From: Trichomonas vaginalis G3 | Lineage: Eukaryota > Parabasalia > Trichomonadida > Trichomonadidae | NCBI RefSeq assembly: GCF_026262505.1 | Contig: NC_067204.1 | Coordinates: 1,707,797-1,771,796, forward strand | Direction: 5' to 3' | DNA length: 64,000 nucleotides | Part shown: piece after piece, positions 40,318 through 49,906 of the stretch | How the letters are laid out: each line of letters opens with the position of its first letter | How positions within the stretch are numbered: position 1 is the stretch's first letter | Program-made: the position numbers and the translations under genes | Notes under the pieces: model-generated | The model's input: the letters and a program-made list of their open reading frames with translations, nothing else | What the model was told of the DNA's origin: nothing | Database searches by the model: none

Positions 40318-41479
40318 CTAGGATGAAGTTTTATTAGAATATGATAAAGGAACAACTAAAGTTTTAACGAATTTTGAATATTCATCGAGTAATGTGATAT
40401 TTTCTTTTTTATTAATTTTATTTTCATAATTATTAACTATAGGAATTAGAGCTTCACATTTAGATGTAGATAAATGAGATAAATTTAAATATTTTTCTTC
40501 TGTTTTGATATTATCCATAGTAATATCATCTGGAATAGATGGAGTACTCTGAACATAACAATTTTAACTGTAAATGATGATCCACCTTTGTAAAAAAGTT
40601 TAAATCTTGATGGACCTTCATTTCCAAATATAGAACAGTTTTCAATTGTTATAATTCCATCACAACGAATTATTCCATAAGATGTTGTACTCACTTTGTT
40701 TTTCAAAATGTTGCAAAAGGAAACAAAATATGTTTTATAATTATTATGAGCTAATACTTGATCATAAGGTTTGCATGTTGTATTTTCAATTGTACAAAAT
40801 GAAACTGATGCTGAATTATAAAGTGCATAACCTGAGCCAGCACTTGCTATGCATTGACTGATATTCGATGATCGAATAGAAATGTTTCCATTCCATACAG
40901 CTATTGTACATATTAGTTTTTCGTTTCCACAAAGACAAATTGATGAATCATAGACAAAATTTAGTTTGGTTGAATCTTTACAATTTGTATAGGAGTGGTG
41001 GCCTCCTTTCCAATCACCTGCAGTTGTTTGTGAAGATAACGAACAAATTCTGTATTGTACAAAAGAACTTTTGCAGCTAAAATAAACACTTCCACCACTA
41101 CTTGTACTAGTGTTGTTATTAAAGTTGCATTCCGAATGTAATACTTTGATGTTGTCAGATGAATATTTGATTGCACCAGTTTTGAAGTCAAAGAAGAAAC
41201 TGAGTAAGACAAAACACTCTTGATTGTTGATAGGTACTGAGCAATTGATGCATGTGATTGGATTTGACTGATTTTCTGTTTGGTAAAAATAAGTCCAAGA
41301 ATCAAATGGAACAACATACCTTTAGATTTTATCTCAAAATTTTGTAAACTATTCAACTTTGGTATTTTTTTTAGTTTGTAAAGTTTGTAAAGTGTCGAAT
41401 TTCGATATATTTGACATTGTAAAGTCTGCTTTAGTGAATTACAAACTTTGCTGAGAAATAAGATGCAATATAGACTCAA
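40318..41479 (-). pseudogene. beta-helix surface-type protein of trichomonad style, decayed
   Basis: Read leftwards, one frame is open for about 250 codons from about 41330 to 40562: CINCSVPINNQECFVLLSF, FNNNTSTSSGGSVYFSCKSS, then WNGNISIRSSNISQCIAS and KNKVSTTSYGIIRCDGIITI. Repeating short strands with Asn, Ser and Cys and the N-x-T-x-x-x-GG pattern are typical of parallel beta-helix proteins expanded in Trichomonas. At about 40556-40562 an A-run appears one base short and the frame changes; the coding flavour continues to a TGA/TAG-type end at 40318 (YSNKTSS). Upstream of 41330 another frame change is likely. No signal peptide could be placed. So a host pseudogene with at least two shifts. 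Confidence 0.6.
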
Positions 41480-41556
41480 TCCAGCTCTGGAAGATATTTG
41501 GAACTTTATATTAGAAAAATAGAGTTCAAAATATTTAGCAGAGCTGGATTGAGCCC
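41479..41556. repeat. short inverted repeat flanking a 50-base spacer
   Basis: TCAATCCAGCTCTG at about 41477-41490 recurs inverted as CAGAGCTGGATTGA near 41541-41554. It could form a hairpin or be a trace of a small insertion. Confidence 0.6.
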
Positions 41557-41559
41557 ATA

Positions 41560-41720
41560 TTAAATTTATTAAAGCCCCTTCCGAAAAGAAGAGGCTTTAG
41601 TGAATCGAGAGTGAGAGGCTCCATCACTCCTGATCTTGACGAAAGGGAGTTCTGGAGCTCCTGGAAAGCAGAAGGTTGCTTTGATCAAAAAGAGCCAAGT
41701 CCTCTTTAATGAACAATGTC
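41560..41720. other. GC-richer unexplained island between two genes
   Basis: About 150 bases with noticeably higher GC than the flanks and coding-like texture (minus strand reads PGAPELPFVKIRSDGASHS in one frame), but stops interrupt all frames. Possibly a fragment of a gene or of an element. No match recognised. Confidence 0.35.
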
Positions 41721-41744
41721 AAAAAAAAAGAGATTTATTTTTAT

Positions 41745-44081
41745 TCAAGCACCGAAGATTTGACTATTAACTTCACCAACTTCGGAGATTGGTTGAGAAC
41801 CATACAAATACTGGATCTGGACCTTCATCTGTAGTTTAGAATTTCCTGTGTTGTTGAGCATAATGTTCTGAACAATTGGATTTCCGCCGACTGGGTCAAG
41901 TTTGTTTCCGCTTGGCTGTGCTGCCTGCAATTGCCAGCCAATAGGTACACCGTACTTCACAGCGAAGTTAGACAGTGTCTGATTTCCTAATCCGAAAATA
42001 GAAGCTCTAATAGCGAGCTGCTTTGGATTCTGCGGGTTTGCTCTGAGTTCGAAATAGATAACATAGTCTGTCTTCCTCAATGCCTCAACTGCTCCTGGAT
42101 TTGGCTTTGGTGCAGGCTTTGCTTGTACTTGTGGAGCAGGATTTTGAGAGGTTTGGTTCACCAGGGAAGTAGAAGTATTCAAATTTTGAGAAGGTTTGTT
42201 TGGCTGTGATGGAGCCATTCCAAGTAATTGGTCGATTGGATTTGCAGCAGCTGGAGCTGATTGTTTTGGCTGTGATGTTCCTGTGATATCGATAAGTAAG
42301 TCTTCATCCTTATCCGCACCAGTCTGCGAGTCAACAATGATTGCAGCACCTTCTTCTGCAACAGTTTCGACTGGAGCTAATACTTCATCGCATAAATCTT
42401 CGTTTCCAAGTAAAAGTGACATTTCTCCTGCGCGTTGTTGGACATCCGAGTTTGTAGAATTGCTCAATGTCTGTAAGAAATCGATTGTCTCTTGTTTCTT
42501 ATTGAATCTGACTGAGAGTTTTGAGAGAGCTGTAATAATATAACCTTTTGTCTGGTCTGTTGTCTGAGGAAGGCCCATAATCTGCTTCAAGTTCTCGTAG
42601 CTGCCATCGTCTGTTGTAGAAAACTCGCCGATAACCCAAGCTGATACTTGAATCAAAGTTTGGTTGTCGGAGAAGTTCATTAGAGAGCCACCGAGCTGGC
42701 GAACAGCATGTGGTTGTAATGACGGTGTATGTATAAGCAAACGACCGATGGAAGTGATGATATCTGCTCCAACGTAATTTCCGCTATCAATAAGAATGCG
42801 GTGGATTGTATCGAAGTTCCATATCGGGTTAGGCGCGAATCTCTGAACGGCTGTGAAAATTTTTGCGACCAATTCTGCTCTGAATTCTGAATCTGCGAGT
42901 TTTACGTAGTCCAAGACCTCTGGGATGAGAGTTTCCACGTTCTTCTCGTCGACAAGTGCGGAAACAACGTCCAAAGCTCTGCGGCGGATGGATGGATCGC
43001 GGTGATTCAAGCATTGGACAACTTGTGTCTTGTAACGTTGTAAAGCGATTGAATCTCCTGATGTACGATCGATAATTTCACGGCCTTGGTAAAGAACGCG
43101 AGAGAAAACTGAAAGAGCGGAATATAAAACGTTTGCCTCCTTAAATTGGAAGAGACGGCCAATCTGTGCGAAGGCCAGACCTCTAAGCGATGGTTTCTTG
43201 GCTGTAGCAACGATAGTTTCGACAGCTTGGTAAAGTAATGCTCGTCCTGTGTTTCTCTTGAGTTCTACACCGGTAGCGATTGCTTCTAATGTATCATCCA
43301 AGTCATCGCTTGGCTTCTTGAGGATTGCGAGGACTTTCATTATACGAATTTGTAAAAATGGATCATTGAAAACTGTAAATGAGAATTCGCGGCTTGCTTT
43401 CGAGCTATTAAGCTGCTTTAAAATCTTTGTAAATGCTGGAGCATATTTCTCCCATCCTGGAATGAAAGATGGGTCTGTTAAGATGATATGAGACATAAGA
43501 TTGATAGCTGAAATGACGACACCATGGGATCCGTGCTTAAGGAGGTGTTGGACTGATTGCTTGAAGTTTTCGGCAAGCTCAGGAACGCGTTCGACGATTC
43601 TACAAGCAGCCATTGCAGCACGCTTCATAACGGCTGGCTCTGGTGAATCGATAAGCTTCTGTACTTCTGTTGTAACTGATCTGCACATTTCTGCAGAGCC
43701 GATATTTGCAAGTAATGTAAGAGCAAGGCATTGTATGCGAAAATCTGGAGATTGAAGATCTTTTGTGATTGTGTGTGTAATTAATACTGTCAATTCTGAA
43801 GCCTCATCAAGCATTGTTGCTGCAGCGATATATCCAATTCTTTTATAACTGAAAACGTCGTTGCTCATTAATGTGAGTACTTCCATTTGACCGTATGCAA
43901 CTGTCTCACCTAATGTAGCAAGGAATATCATTTTAGAAACGATTCTTGGCCTGAGGATTGGATCACATTCGCGAATATAATTTCTAATATCAGCTTGTTC
44001 GCTATTAATTAAAAATCTCTCGTGCTCGATACTATCTGCAAGCCTTACAGATGCTATAAATTCCGCGAGAGGTTGAGTCAT
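41745..44081 (-). CDS. AP-1 complex gamma-adaptin (large subunit)
   Basis: 778 residues. Clathrin adaptor AP-1 sorts cargo between trans-Golgi and endosomes; gamma is one of its two large chains. The N-terminal trunk (about 1-560) is an alpha-solenoid with gamma/epsilon/alpha-adaptin hallmarks: IRNYIRECDPILRPRIVSKM, then IGYIAAATMLDE, FRIQCLALTLLANIGS, AVMKRAAMAACRIV and DPFLQIRIMKVLAIL. A flexible hinge (about 565-665) follows, rich in Gln, Pro and Asn. The C-terminal ear (about 670-778) is beta-rich and starts YVIYFELRANPQ. The ear length of about 110 residues fits gamma rather than alpha. Gene is complete and open. Polinton 2 lies about 140 bases upstream of its start. Confidence 0.92.
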   Translation of the reverse strand: MTQPLAEFIASVRLADSIEHERFLINSEQADIRNYIRECDPILRPRIVSKMIFLATLGETVAYGQMEVLTLMSNDVFSYKRIGYIAAATMLDEASELTVLITHTITKDLQSPDFRIQCLALTLLANIGSAEMCRSVTTEVQKLIDSPEPAVMKRAAMAACRIVERVPELAENFKQSVQHLLKHGSHGVVISAINLMSHIILTDPSFIPGWEKYAPAFTKILKQLNSSKASREFSFTVFNDPFLQIRIMKVLAILKKPSDDLDDTLEAIATGVELKRNTGRALLYQAVETIVATAKKPSLRGLAFAQIGRLFQFKEANVLYSALSVFSRVLYQGREIIDRTSGDSIALQRYKTQVVQCLNHRDPSIRRRALDVVSALVDEKNVETLIPEVLDYVKLADSEFRAELVAKIFTAVQRFAPNPIWNFDTIHRILIDSGNYVGADIITSIGRLLIHTPSLQPHAVRQLGGSLMNFSDNQTLIQVSAWVIGEFSTTDDGSYENLKQIMGLPQTTDQTKGYIITALSKLSVRFNKKQETIDFLQTLSNSTNSDVQQRAGEMSLLLGNEDLCDEVLAPVETVAEEGAAIIVDSQTGADKDEDLLIDITGTSQPKQSAPAAANPIDQLLGMAPSQPNKPSQNLNTSTSLVNQTSQNPAPQVQAKPAPKPNPGAVEALRKTDYVIYFELRANPQNPKQLAIRASIFGLGNQTLSNFAVKYGVPIGWQLQAAQPSGNKLDPVGGNPIVQNIMLNNTGNSKLQMKVQIQYLYGSQPISEVGEVNSQIFGA

Positions 44082-44215
44082 CTATATATTGCTATTTTTG
44101 CGGTTTTTTGGCTTCAAATTTTCTACATGTCTGTCTAGATTTTTATCCAAATATCTTACCATTGTTTTCTGTGCCGATAAGGATGAAAATAGTATATGTT
44201 GTTACAACGCACATG

Positions 44216-44221
<6 letters not shown>
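44082..44221 (-). promoter_or_regulatory. remaining upstream region of the adaptin gene
   Basis: Only about 140 bases separate the adaptin ATG from the A-tract of Polinton 2. No exact TCAYWWY initiator was seen on the minus strand here. The core promoter must lie in this stretch or have been displaced. Confidence 0.4.
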
Positions 44222-44264
<43 letters not shown>

Positions 44265-44267
<3 letters not shown>

Positions 44268-44497
44268 AGTGGGGCTTCCAGGCACTTCGTGCCTTCTAGC
44301 CCTGATGTTGATGTTTAGTATAAATGAAGTTTTTATTCGGAGGACTCTTCTTCTTCCTCCATTGCTTCTGGGAAGAAGCCTTCTTCTGGGTCGAAAACAT
44401 TATATAATGTGTCGCTTTTCACAAATTATATATGTTTTCATGTTTTGTCACTTTTCTGTCACTTTTCAGGGAAAAACATTTTTATTATTATATATAA
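44265..44497 (+). repeat. left terminus of Polinton 2
   Basis: Same terminal sequence as both ends of Polinton 1 and the same promoter of the methyltransferase (TATTATATATAAATG). It lacks the palindrome array seen at the left end of Polinton 1. The partner end is beyond the window, so repeat length is unknown. Confidence 0.8.
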
Positions 44498-45316
44498 ATG
44501 AATTTTACAAAACCACCGTTACCGTTCTTTGGAAATAAGAGTAGATGTAAAGATATTATATTGAGAGAACTTAAGAAACTACCGAATGGTCTAACATTTG
44601 TAGATTTGTTCGGTGGAAGTTTCTATATATCCCATTTGTGCCATATAATATTTCCAGACTCAAAGATTATATGCAATGACTTCGACAACTATATGGACCG
44701 TCTCAAACATATACCAGATACAAACAATATATTGAAAGAGTTAAAAGAAAAGATACCTATAGGTAAGATGGAACGTATACCATTAGATAAGAAAAATATT
44801 GTGAGAGAGGTTTTGAAAAAAGCAGAATATATAGACTGGGATAGTATATCTGCTAGACTATTATATAGTGGTGCTATAAGAGTTCATGACATTGAAACAC
44901 TTATGTCAAAAGTTTTATATCTTAACTATACAAATGTTTTCAAAGAGGACATAGAAAAATATATTGAGGGTATAGAGTTTGTGAGATGTCATTGGACAGA
45001 GTTGTATGAAAAATATAAAAACAAGGAAAATGTTTTCTTTATAGTGGACCCGCCGTTCTTTAACACATGGGATTTTCAATACCAAGTAGACTGGACTTTG
45101 AGAGACTCTTTAGAAACTTTAGACGTTTTACATAACCATCCATGCTTTTACTTTACATCCGATAAAAGTGGTTTGGAAACCGTTATGAGATGGTTAGAGG
45201 ACATACATGACTATGAGTTTATATATGACAAGATAGAATATGAGAGAGGTCCTATAAACTGGAGAAAGTGTCACAATAAAGAAATTTTATTAGTAAGTAA
45301 ATGTGGTTTGAAATAG
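44498..45316 (+). CDS. Polinton 2: Dam-like DNA adenine N6-methyltransferase
   Basis: 272 residues, open, with PPLPFFGNKSR, TFVDLFGGSF and DPPFF in the same places as its partner at 36135-36968. It differs by a handful of residues. Complete catalytic motifs suggest an enzyme that could be active. Confidence 0.9.
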   Translation: MNFTKPPLPFFGNKSRCKDIILRELKKLPNGLTFVDLFGGSFYISHLCHIIFPDSKIICNDFDNYMDRLKHIPDTNNILKELKEKIPIGKMERIPLDKKNIVREVLKKAEYIDWDSISARLLYSGAIRVHDIETLMSKVLYLNYTNVFKEDIEKYIEGIEFVRCHWTELYEKYKNKENVFFIVDPPFFNTWDFQYQVDWTLRDSLETLDVLHNHPCFYFTSDKSGLETVMRWLEDIHDYEFIYDKIEYERGPINWRKCHNKEILLVSKCGLK

Positions 45317-45440
45317 GACTACTTGTTTTAGGTTTTTTCCATTGTGTCATTTATTTCTTTGACGTGGCAGAAAGTACAGAGAATATGAAGATGAACCAAT
45401 GCCTGCAAATGTCCAGTATATGTACTCGTAAGAGATATTT
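45301..45440 (+). pseudogene. Polinton 2: small membrane peptide, not intact
   Basis: Same as the 43-residue membrane peptide of Polinton 1 (MWFEIGLLVLGFFHCVIYFF), overlapping the methyltransferase 3' end. Confidence 0.45.
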
Positions 45441-45454
45441 TTATCTAATATTAA

Positions 45455-45817
45455 ATGGACGCACAGAACTTAGCGAATGCGCAGCAACCTGGACAACCAA
45501 ACCCAGAGAATATTCCAAATGAAGTTAGAATACAAACTGCAATGGCAAACTATGGTCAAGTGCCAACAGATGTACAAATGCAAACTGCCATGTCAAATGA
45601 CGCTGCGTTAGGTTTGCCACCATGGTATGCAAATATGAGATGGAAAGAGTTTTATACAAACCCTGAGGTGGGATATAAACAACTTTATGCAGATGACGCG
45701 AACACAGGAGTTGACCCAGAATATGTTTTCTACCAGAGGAGAAACAGAATGTATGATCTCCAGTTAAAGAATGCTATGGAACTCAACAGGAAACGTAAGA
45801 GACTAGGCGGACATTAG
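45455..45817 (+). CDS. Polinton 2: small conserved protein, 120 residues
   Basis: Almost identical to 35648-36010, with the same QTAMANYGQVPTD/QTAMSNDAALG internal repeat and basic end. Open in both elements, which suggests that its loss came late or that it is favoured. Confidence 0.65.
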   Translation: MDAQNLANAQQPGQPNPENIPNEVRIQTAMANYGQVPTDVQMQTAMSNDAALGLPPWYANMRWKEFYTNPEVGYKQLYADDANTGVDPEYVFYQRRNRMYDLQLKNAMELNRKRKRLGGH

Positions 45818-45835
45818 ATTTTTACATATAGTAAA

Positions 45836-46078
45836 ATGGGTTTCTTCAGTAAGATAGGAAACTTCTTTCGAAATGTTGGAAGAGGTATATGGAATGGAAT
45901 AAAAACCGTAGGAAGAGGAATTTGGAACGGTGTCAAAAATATTGGTAAAAGAGTAGGTCAGTTCGTTGGTATTATACCTAAAGACCCTGAACCAGAAGAA
46001 CAAGCTCCTGTTATACAACAGCCTGAACCTGCACCACAGTCTAGTTGGCAACCAAATCCAACACCTCAACCGTATTAA
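45836..46078 (+). CDS. Polinton 2: amphipathic capsid-type peptide, 80 residues
   Basis: MGFFSKIGNFFRNVGRGIW starts a strongly amphipathic basic helix with two GRGIWNG(I/V)K repeats; the second half is Pro/Glu/Gln-rich (DPEPEEQAP, QPEPAPQSSW). Met-Gly start permits N-myristoylation. The layout recalls membrane-penetrating capsid peptides of non-enveloped viruses; inference. Confidence 0.6.
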   Translation: MGFFSKIGNFFRNVGRGIWNGIKTVGRGIWNGVKNIGKRVGQFVGIIPKDPEPEEQAPVIQQPEPAPQSSWQPNPTPQPY

Positions 46079-46081
46079 AAA

Positions 46082-46930
46082 TTATATTTTTACCGTTCGA
46101 TAGTAGTTGTATATGAAACTAAGTTCTAAGTAAAACGCATGGTATAATGGAATTATTCTCTTTCTTCCATCTGTTGTAAACCATACTTGAAAGTCTGAAA
46201 TACTTCCACTTGGTGGTTCATATAGCTTTGTAGGTTTTTCGTAAAAGTCATTTGCCAAGCATAAAAAAGAGTTTTGGGCGCCAGAAAATGAAGCATGAAC
46301 TATAATAGCATCTGAGTCGAAAACATCTTTAAATAAATATGGTTCATCTCTTGCATATCGACTGTAAATATTTGCTAAAGGAAGTTCGACTTTCTGATTT
46401 AACATTCTTTGCAAATAATACCATGACATTGCAGTGAATTCTGTATATATTTGTTCGTCTTTCTTTGGATTGTCTTCGTAGATTTGAAATGACACTTGTG
46501 AATTTTGTTTGTCATATACAATTCTCACATAAAGTGTGCTCTCGGTATTTGCATATTCATCAGCATATTTTGCATAACATGAATTTATTTTATCTTCTAT
46601 ATTTTTTAACGCAGTCTGTAGAGAAGATGAAAGGTCAACTTGTATTAGCTCAATTTCTTCCCACATTTTTCGTTTCCCTTCAGATATATAATCTATATGA
46701 AACCTTACAATAAATGGAAAACTTTTATCTTCTACAGACACAAACTTCATTCTACGAAAGCCAATAGCTTTTGTGACAGATGGGTCTCTTAGCCATCTTA
46801 ATGGGTAGTCAAAACGATAGCCTTCATGCTTTACGGTCTCTGTCTCAAACTTTTGACCGACATTAGTAAAAAGTTCATCTAATGGTTTAGTTGTAGCAAC
46901 TCTTGAATTTTCTTTTTCTATTGGAAGCAT
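46082..46930 (-). CDS. Polinton 2: protein with conserved ends and variable middle
   Basis: 282 residues, open. Ends match 34539-35383 closely; the middle (for example TALKNIEDKINSCYAKYADE and YSRYARDEPYLFKDVF) differs. Beta-rich pattern in the first half (FPFIVRFHIDYIS). It diverges from the fibre gene over a short shared promoter with a CTAGAATAAAAATG / CTAGATAAAATATG pair of starts. Unknown family; a virion surface role is a guess from the neighbour and from its variability. Confidence 0.6.
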   Translation of the reverse strand: MLPIEKENSRVATTKPLDELFTNVGQKFETETVKHEGYRFDYPLRWLRDPSVTKAIGFRRMKFVSVEDKSFPFIVRFHIDYISEGKRKMWEEIELIQVDLSSSLQTALKNIEDKINSCYAKYADEYANTESTLYVRIVYDKQNSQVSFQIYEDNPKKDEQIYTEFTAMSWYYLQRMLNQKVELPLANIYSRYARDEPYLFKDVFDSDAIIVHASFSGAQNSFLCLANDFYEKPTKLYEPPSGSISDFQVWFTTDGRKRIIPLYHAFYLELSFIYNYYRTVKI

Positions 46931-46948
46931 ATTTTATCTAGAATAAAA

Positions 46949-48347
46949 ATGTCAAATGAAACAGCGTCTATGAGAGAAATACAACACAACCGACAACTCA
47001 TTATGCAAGCTCTAAATAAGAACACAACAAACTTTTCAAACTATTCTAAGATATCTGAGTCATTGAAAGAAGGAAACCTAAAACTGACATTAAACCCAAT
47101 GACAGATGAGTTTCTGTTTCAAGACAAGAAGAACAATACTGTCTGTATAAATCCAACAAAAGGAACTTTAAACGAGAAACCTATAAATGAACTTCTTTTG
47201 AAAACAGATGTTGACAACAAAGCTGACAAAGAATATGTAGACGATGCAATAGCAAAAGAAGAAGAAAGAGCTAACAATGCTTATGCAACAAAAGAACATA
47301 CTCATCCTGAACTAGCAGACAAAACATATGTTGACAATAAAATGTCAAGTGAAGTGACAAGAGCTGAAAACGAATATTCTAAAAAGACTCATACACATTC
47401 TATATCTGAAATAACAGACTTAAACGTTAGCCTTGAAAAGAAAGCAGATAAGGAATATGTGGCTAGTAAGTTAGAGAAGAAAGCGGATAAGGAATATGTG
47501 GATGAAAAGATAACGAAATGAAAGAAAGGGTTGACTGGTACCATGAATGGACATCGAAGACTTTTAAAGTTAAAGCGATACAGGATGGGTTTCAGGATGT
47601 TTAGACTTAAAGCAGATAAAACTTATGTTAACGATGAGTTAGAGAAGAAAGCAGACAAGAACCATACACATACAAGTTTTACAACTGTTGCTATAGAAAG
47701 TATTGAAGGAACGGTTGAAGAAACTGGTGGGGATGCAATATATGTAAACCTCCTAACTTTCACAAGGTTTAACATCGGATGACGACATAACGACGATGAG
47801 AAACATTAGATGTAAAGATGTTTATGTCATGAAGGATGAACATAATATTAAATTCACTGCTCAAGATTTATATGACAAGAAAGCAGACAAAACAGAGCTT
47901 CAAACATTAAAGACAGAAATACTTCAAACATTATATCCTATAGGCTCTATTTATACGTCAATGAACTCTACAGACCAGAAAAGTTCTGGTTTTGGAACTT
48001 GGACTCAAATAGTCGACAGGTTTTTGTATTGTGCAAACTCTTCAAAGGAAACAGGTGGAAGTAAAACGATTTCAGGTGAAAATTTACCTGCACACAGTCA
48101 CTACATAGATTTAAGTACATCTCAAGCAGGTTGGCATAAGCATAAATTTTGGGATTGGTCAGCAATGAAAAAGGTAAAGGATATGATGTTAAAGACGACG
48201 TTCAGTTTGCTATAAATTGTTTCTGGGGTACACTCAGGGAGATGGAAACCATACACATCGCGTTTCGGATATACGCAAACAACGGGACAAAGTAAAGACT
48301 ACATGCCACCTTACATGACAGTTTACGCATGGTATAGAAATGCTTAG
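46949..48347 (+). pseudogene. Polinton 2: phage-type tail-fibre protein, not intact
   Basis: Same protein as at 33256-34520: N-terminal helix, KADKEYVDD repeats, HTH motifs, YPIGSIYTSMNST, FGTWTQIVDRFLYC, ENLPAHSH and a PPYMTVYAWYRNA end. The number and order of shaft repeats differ from Polinton 1 (additional EKKADKEYV units), as expected for a repeat-built fibre that changes by unit gain and loss. Confidence 0.8.
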
Positions 48348-49299
48348 TCGTCATTTTCAACTTCTTTAGCATATTCGTCAGGAGTTGTCTTATATTTGTT
48401 AGGAACTGTCTTTGAAAGTATACCACCTTGAACTTTGACAAGTTTGAAACGAGGTCTGACAATAGTAGTTTTATCTTCTGCTTGCAGTCTGTACATTTTG
48501 CCATGTTTGCCTAAAACTTCATAATATTCTCTTGTATACTTTCTTCTATTTTTACGAACACGAATGTGAGTACCTGTCGAGTTCCCATTGTTGTCATAGT
48601 CAATAGTATTTTCATATGGGTCGCGTTTAGGTATTTCTATTTTTACTTTGTCACCTTTCTTAAGTTTGAAGCCGGCATTCTTTCTTGTTTGTCTCTTTTG
48701 ACTAAATATTAAATATATAGTCTTTCTCTAAGTCAGGGTTGTTTTTCATTTCTTCGGGGGAGTGGTTTCCCAAACCTTTTTGTTTACGGCTATTGTAAAT
48801 ATTTAAAACTTGTCTCATCTTTGCCATGGAGAAGTGTCTATATTTGTCGTCATATGACATTTCATTTGCTTCACCACCTTGTGGTTGGTTTAAGTCTCTT
48901 AACATTTTTATACAACCGTCAATGACACCAAGAGCAGAATGGTTTTGGTCGACAATGAAATATTGGTTTACATTTTTTGAACGCAGATAGTTTTTAATAT
49001 CATCTGATTTGAAAGAACTTTCACAGTCAGATGTCAGTTTTGTTGGATGGTATTTGTCAACGAATATTGTCAAAGCAGTTTTACATCTAAAATATTTTTG
49101 GACCATAATGGTATGGCTTCACAGTATCTTGTGTTTTGACCGACAAATATTAGCCAGTATGGTGGTCCATCTTCTCTATACCTCGGAATGTTTTCCAAGA
49201 TATCCATAAACCAAGCATTTGGTGTTGAACTAAAGATTTTTATCATGAGTGCTTTCTTTGTTGCTTAGAAACATAGGGGTCCTTGTTTGGATTCGTCAT
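48344..49299 (-). pseudogene. Polinton 2: retroviral-type integrase, not intact
   Basis: Same as 32304-33259, with KLTSDCESSF and HSALGVIDGCIKML in the core. The C-terminal SH3-like part is also recognisable. Tail-to-tail with the fibre gene, overlapping by a few bases, as in Polinton 1. Confidence 0.8.
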
Positions 49300-49316
49300 T
49301 TTTTACCCTATAAGAA

Positions 49317-49718
49317 ATGGGTTTATTTGGCGCATTAGCAGGAGTTGCATCCAGATTTTTGCCCGCAGTGGGAACAATAGCCAGAGGTGTATTTGGAGTT
49401 GGAAGGAAGATTTTGAGTACATTAGGTATACTTAAAGAGAAAGCACAACCTATTATACAAACTGTACAGAAAGGTTGGGATGTAGCACGAGATGCAGCAA
49501 ATCTTATTCCAAATCCTGAAACAAGAGGAAAAGTTCAAGGATGGATGGACAATGTAGGAAGACAAGCAGGAAACTATTATAACAAAGCAAATGACTACTA
49601 TAACCAAGCAGGACACTATATGGACCAAGGTGAAAGATTCTTTAACAGAGGATATAACCATGCACAACAGTGGGTAAACAATAACCAACCTCAACCGCCT
49701 CAAACGTGGGGAATGTAA
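49317..49718 (+). CDS. Polinton 2: amphipathic small virion-like protein, 133 residues
   Basis: Open. MGLFGALAGVASRFLPAVG is hydrophobic and glycine-rich; GVFGVGRKILSTLGILKEKA adds a basic amphipathic helix. The second half has a Tyr/Asn/Gly repeat (GNYYNKANDYYNQAGHYMDQ) and a QPQPPQTWGM end. Likely a minor capsid protein acting on membranes, by analogy with adenovirus VI; inference. Met-Gly start is compatible with myristoylation. Confidence 0.6.
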   Translation: MGLFGALAGVASRFLPAVGTIARGVFGVGRKILSTLGILKEKAQPIIQTVQKGWDVARDAANLIPNPETRGKVQGWMDNVGRQAGNYYNKANDYYNQAGHYMDQGERFFNRGYNHAQQWVNNNQPQPPQTWGM

Positions 49719-49737
49719 AGTTTTTTACTGAGATGAA

Positions 49738-49887
49738 ATGAACAATACAGCATTGAGACAAATGGGTTCAAGATGGATTTGTCGACTTCCAGCAGTTACA
49801 CCACGTGTTTGTCAAGTTCTTCCTATACCTCAGGAAGTTTTAGACCGACTTAAAAAACAACAACCAGTTGAAAACAAACCAAACTAA
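49738..49887 (+). CDS. Polinton 2: very small conserved protein, 49 residues
   Basis: MNNTALRQMGSRWICRLPAV, then PRVCQVLPIPQEVLDRLKK. It sits between two genes with 19-base gaps and shares their TTTTTACTGAGATGAAATG start context, which argues for a real gene. Function unknown. Confidence 0.5.
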   Translation: MNNTALRQMGSRWICRLPAVTPRVCQVLPIPQEVLDRLKKQQPVENKPN

Positions 49888-49906
49888 AATTTTTTACTGA
49901 GATGAA

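Noticed and set aside
43249-43755. Plus-strand frames inside the adaptin gene
   Set aside because: Antisense to a complete, conserved gamma-adaptin gene.
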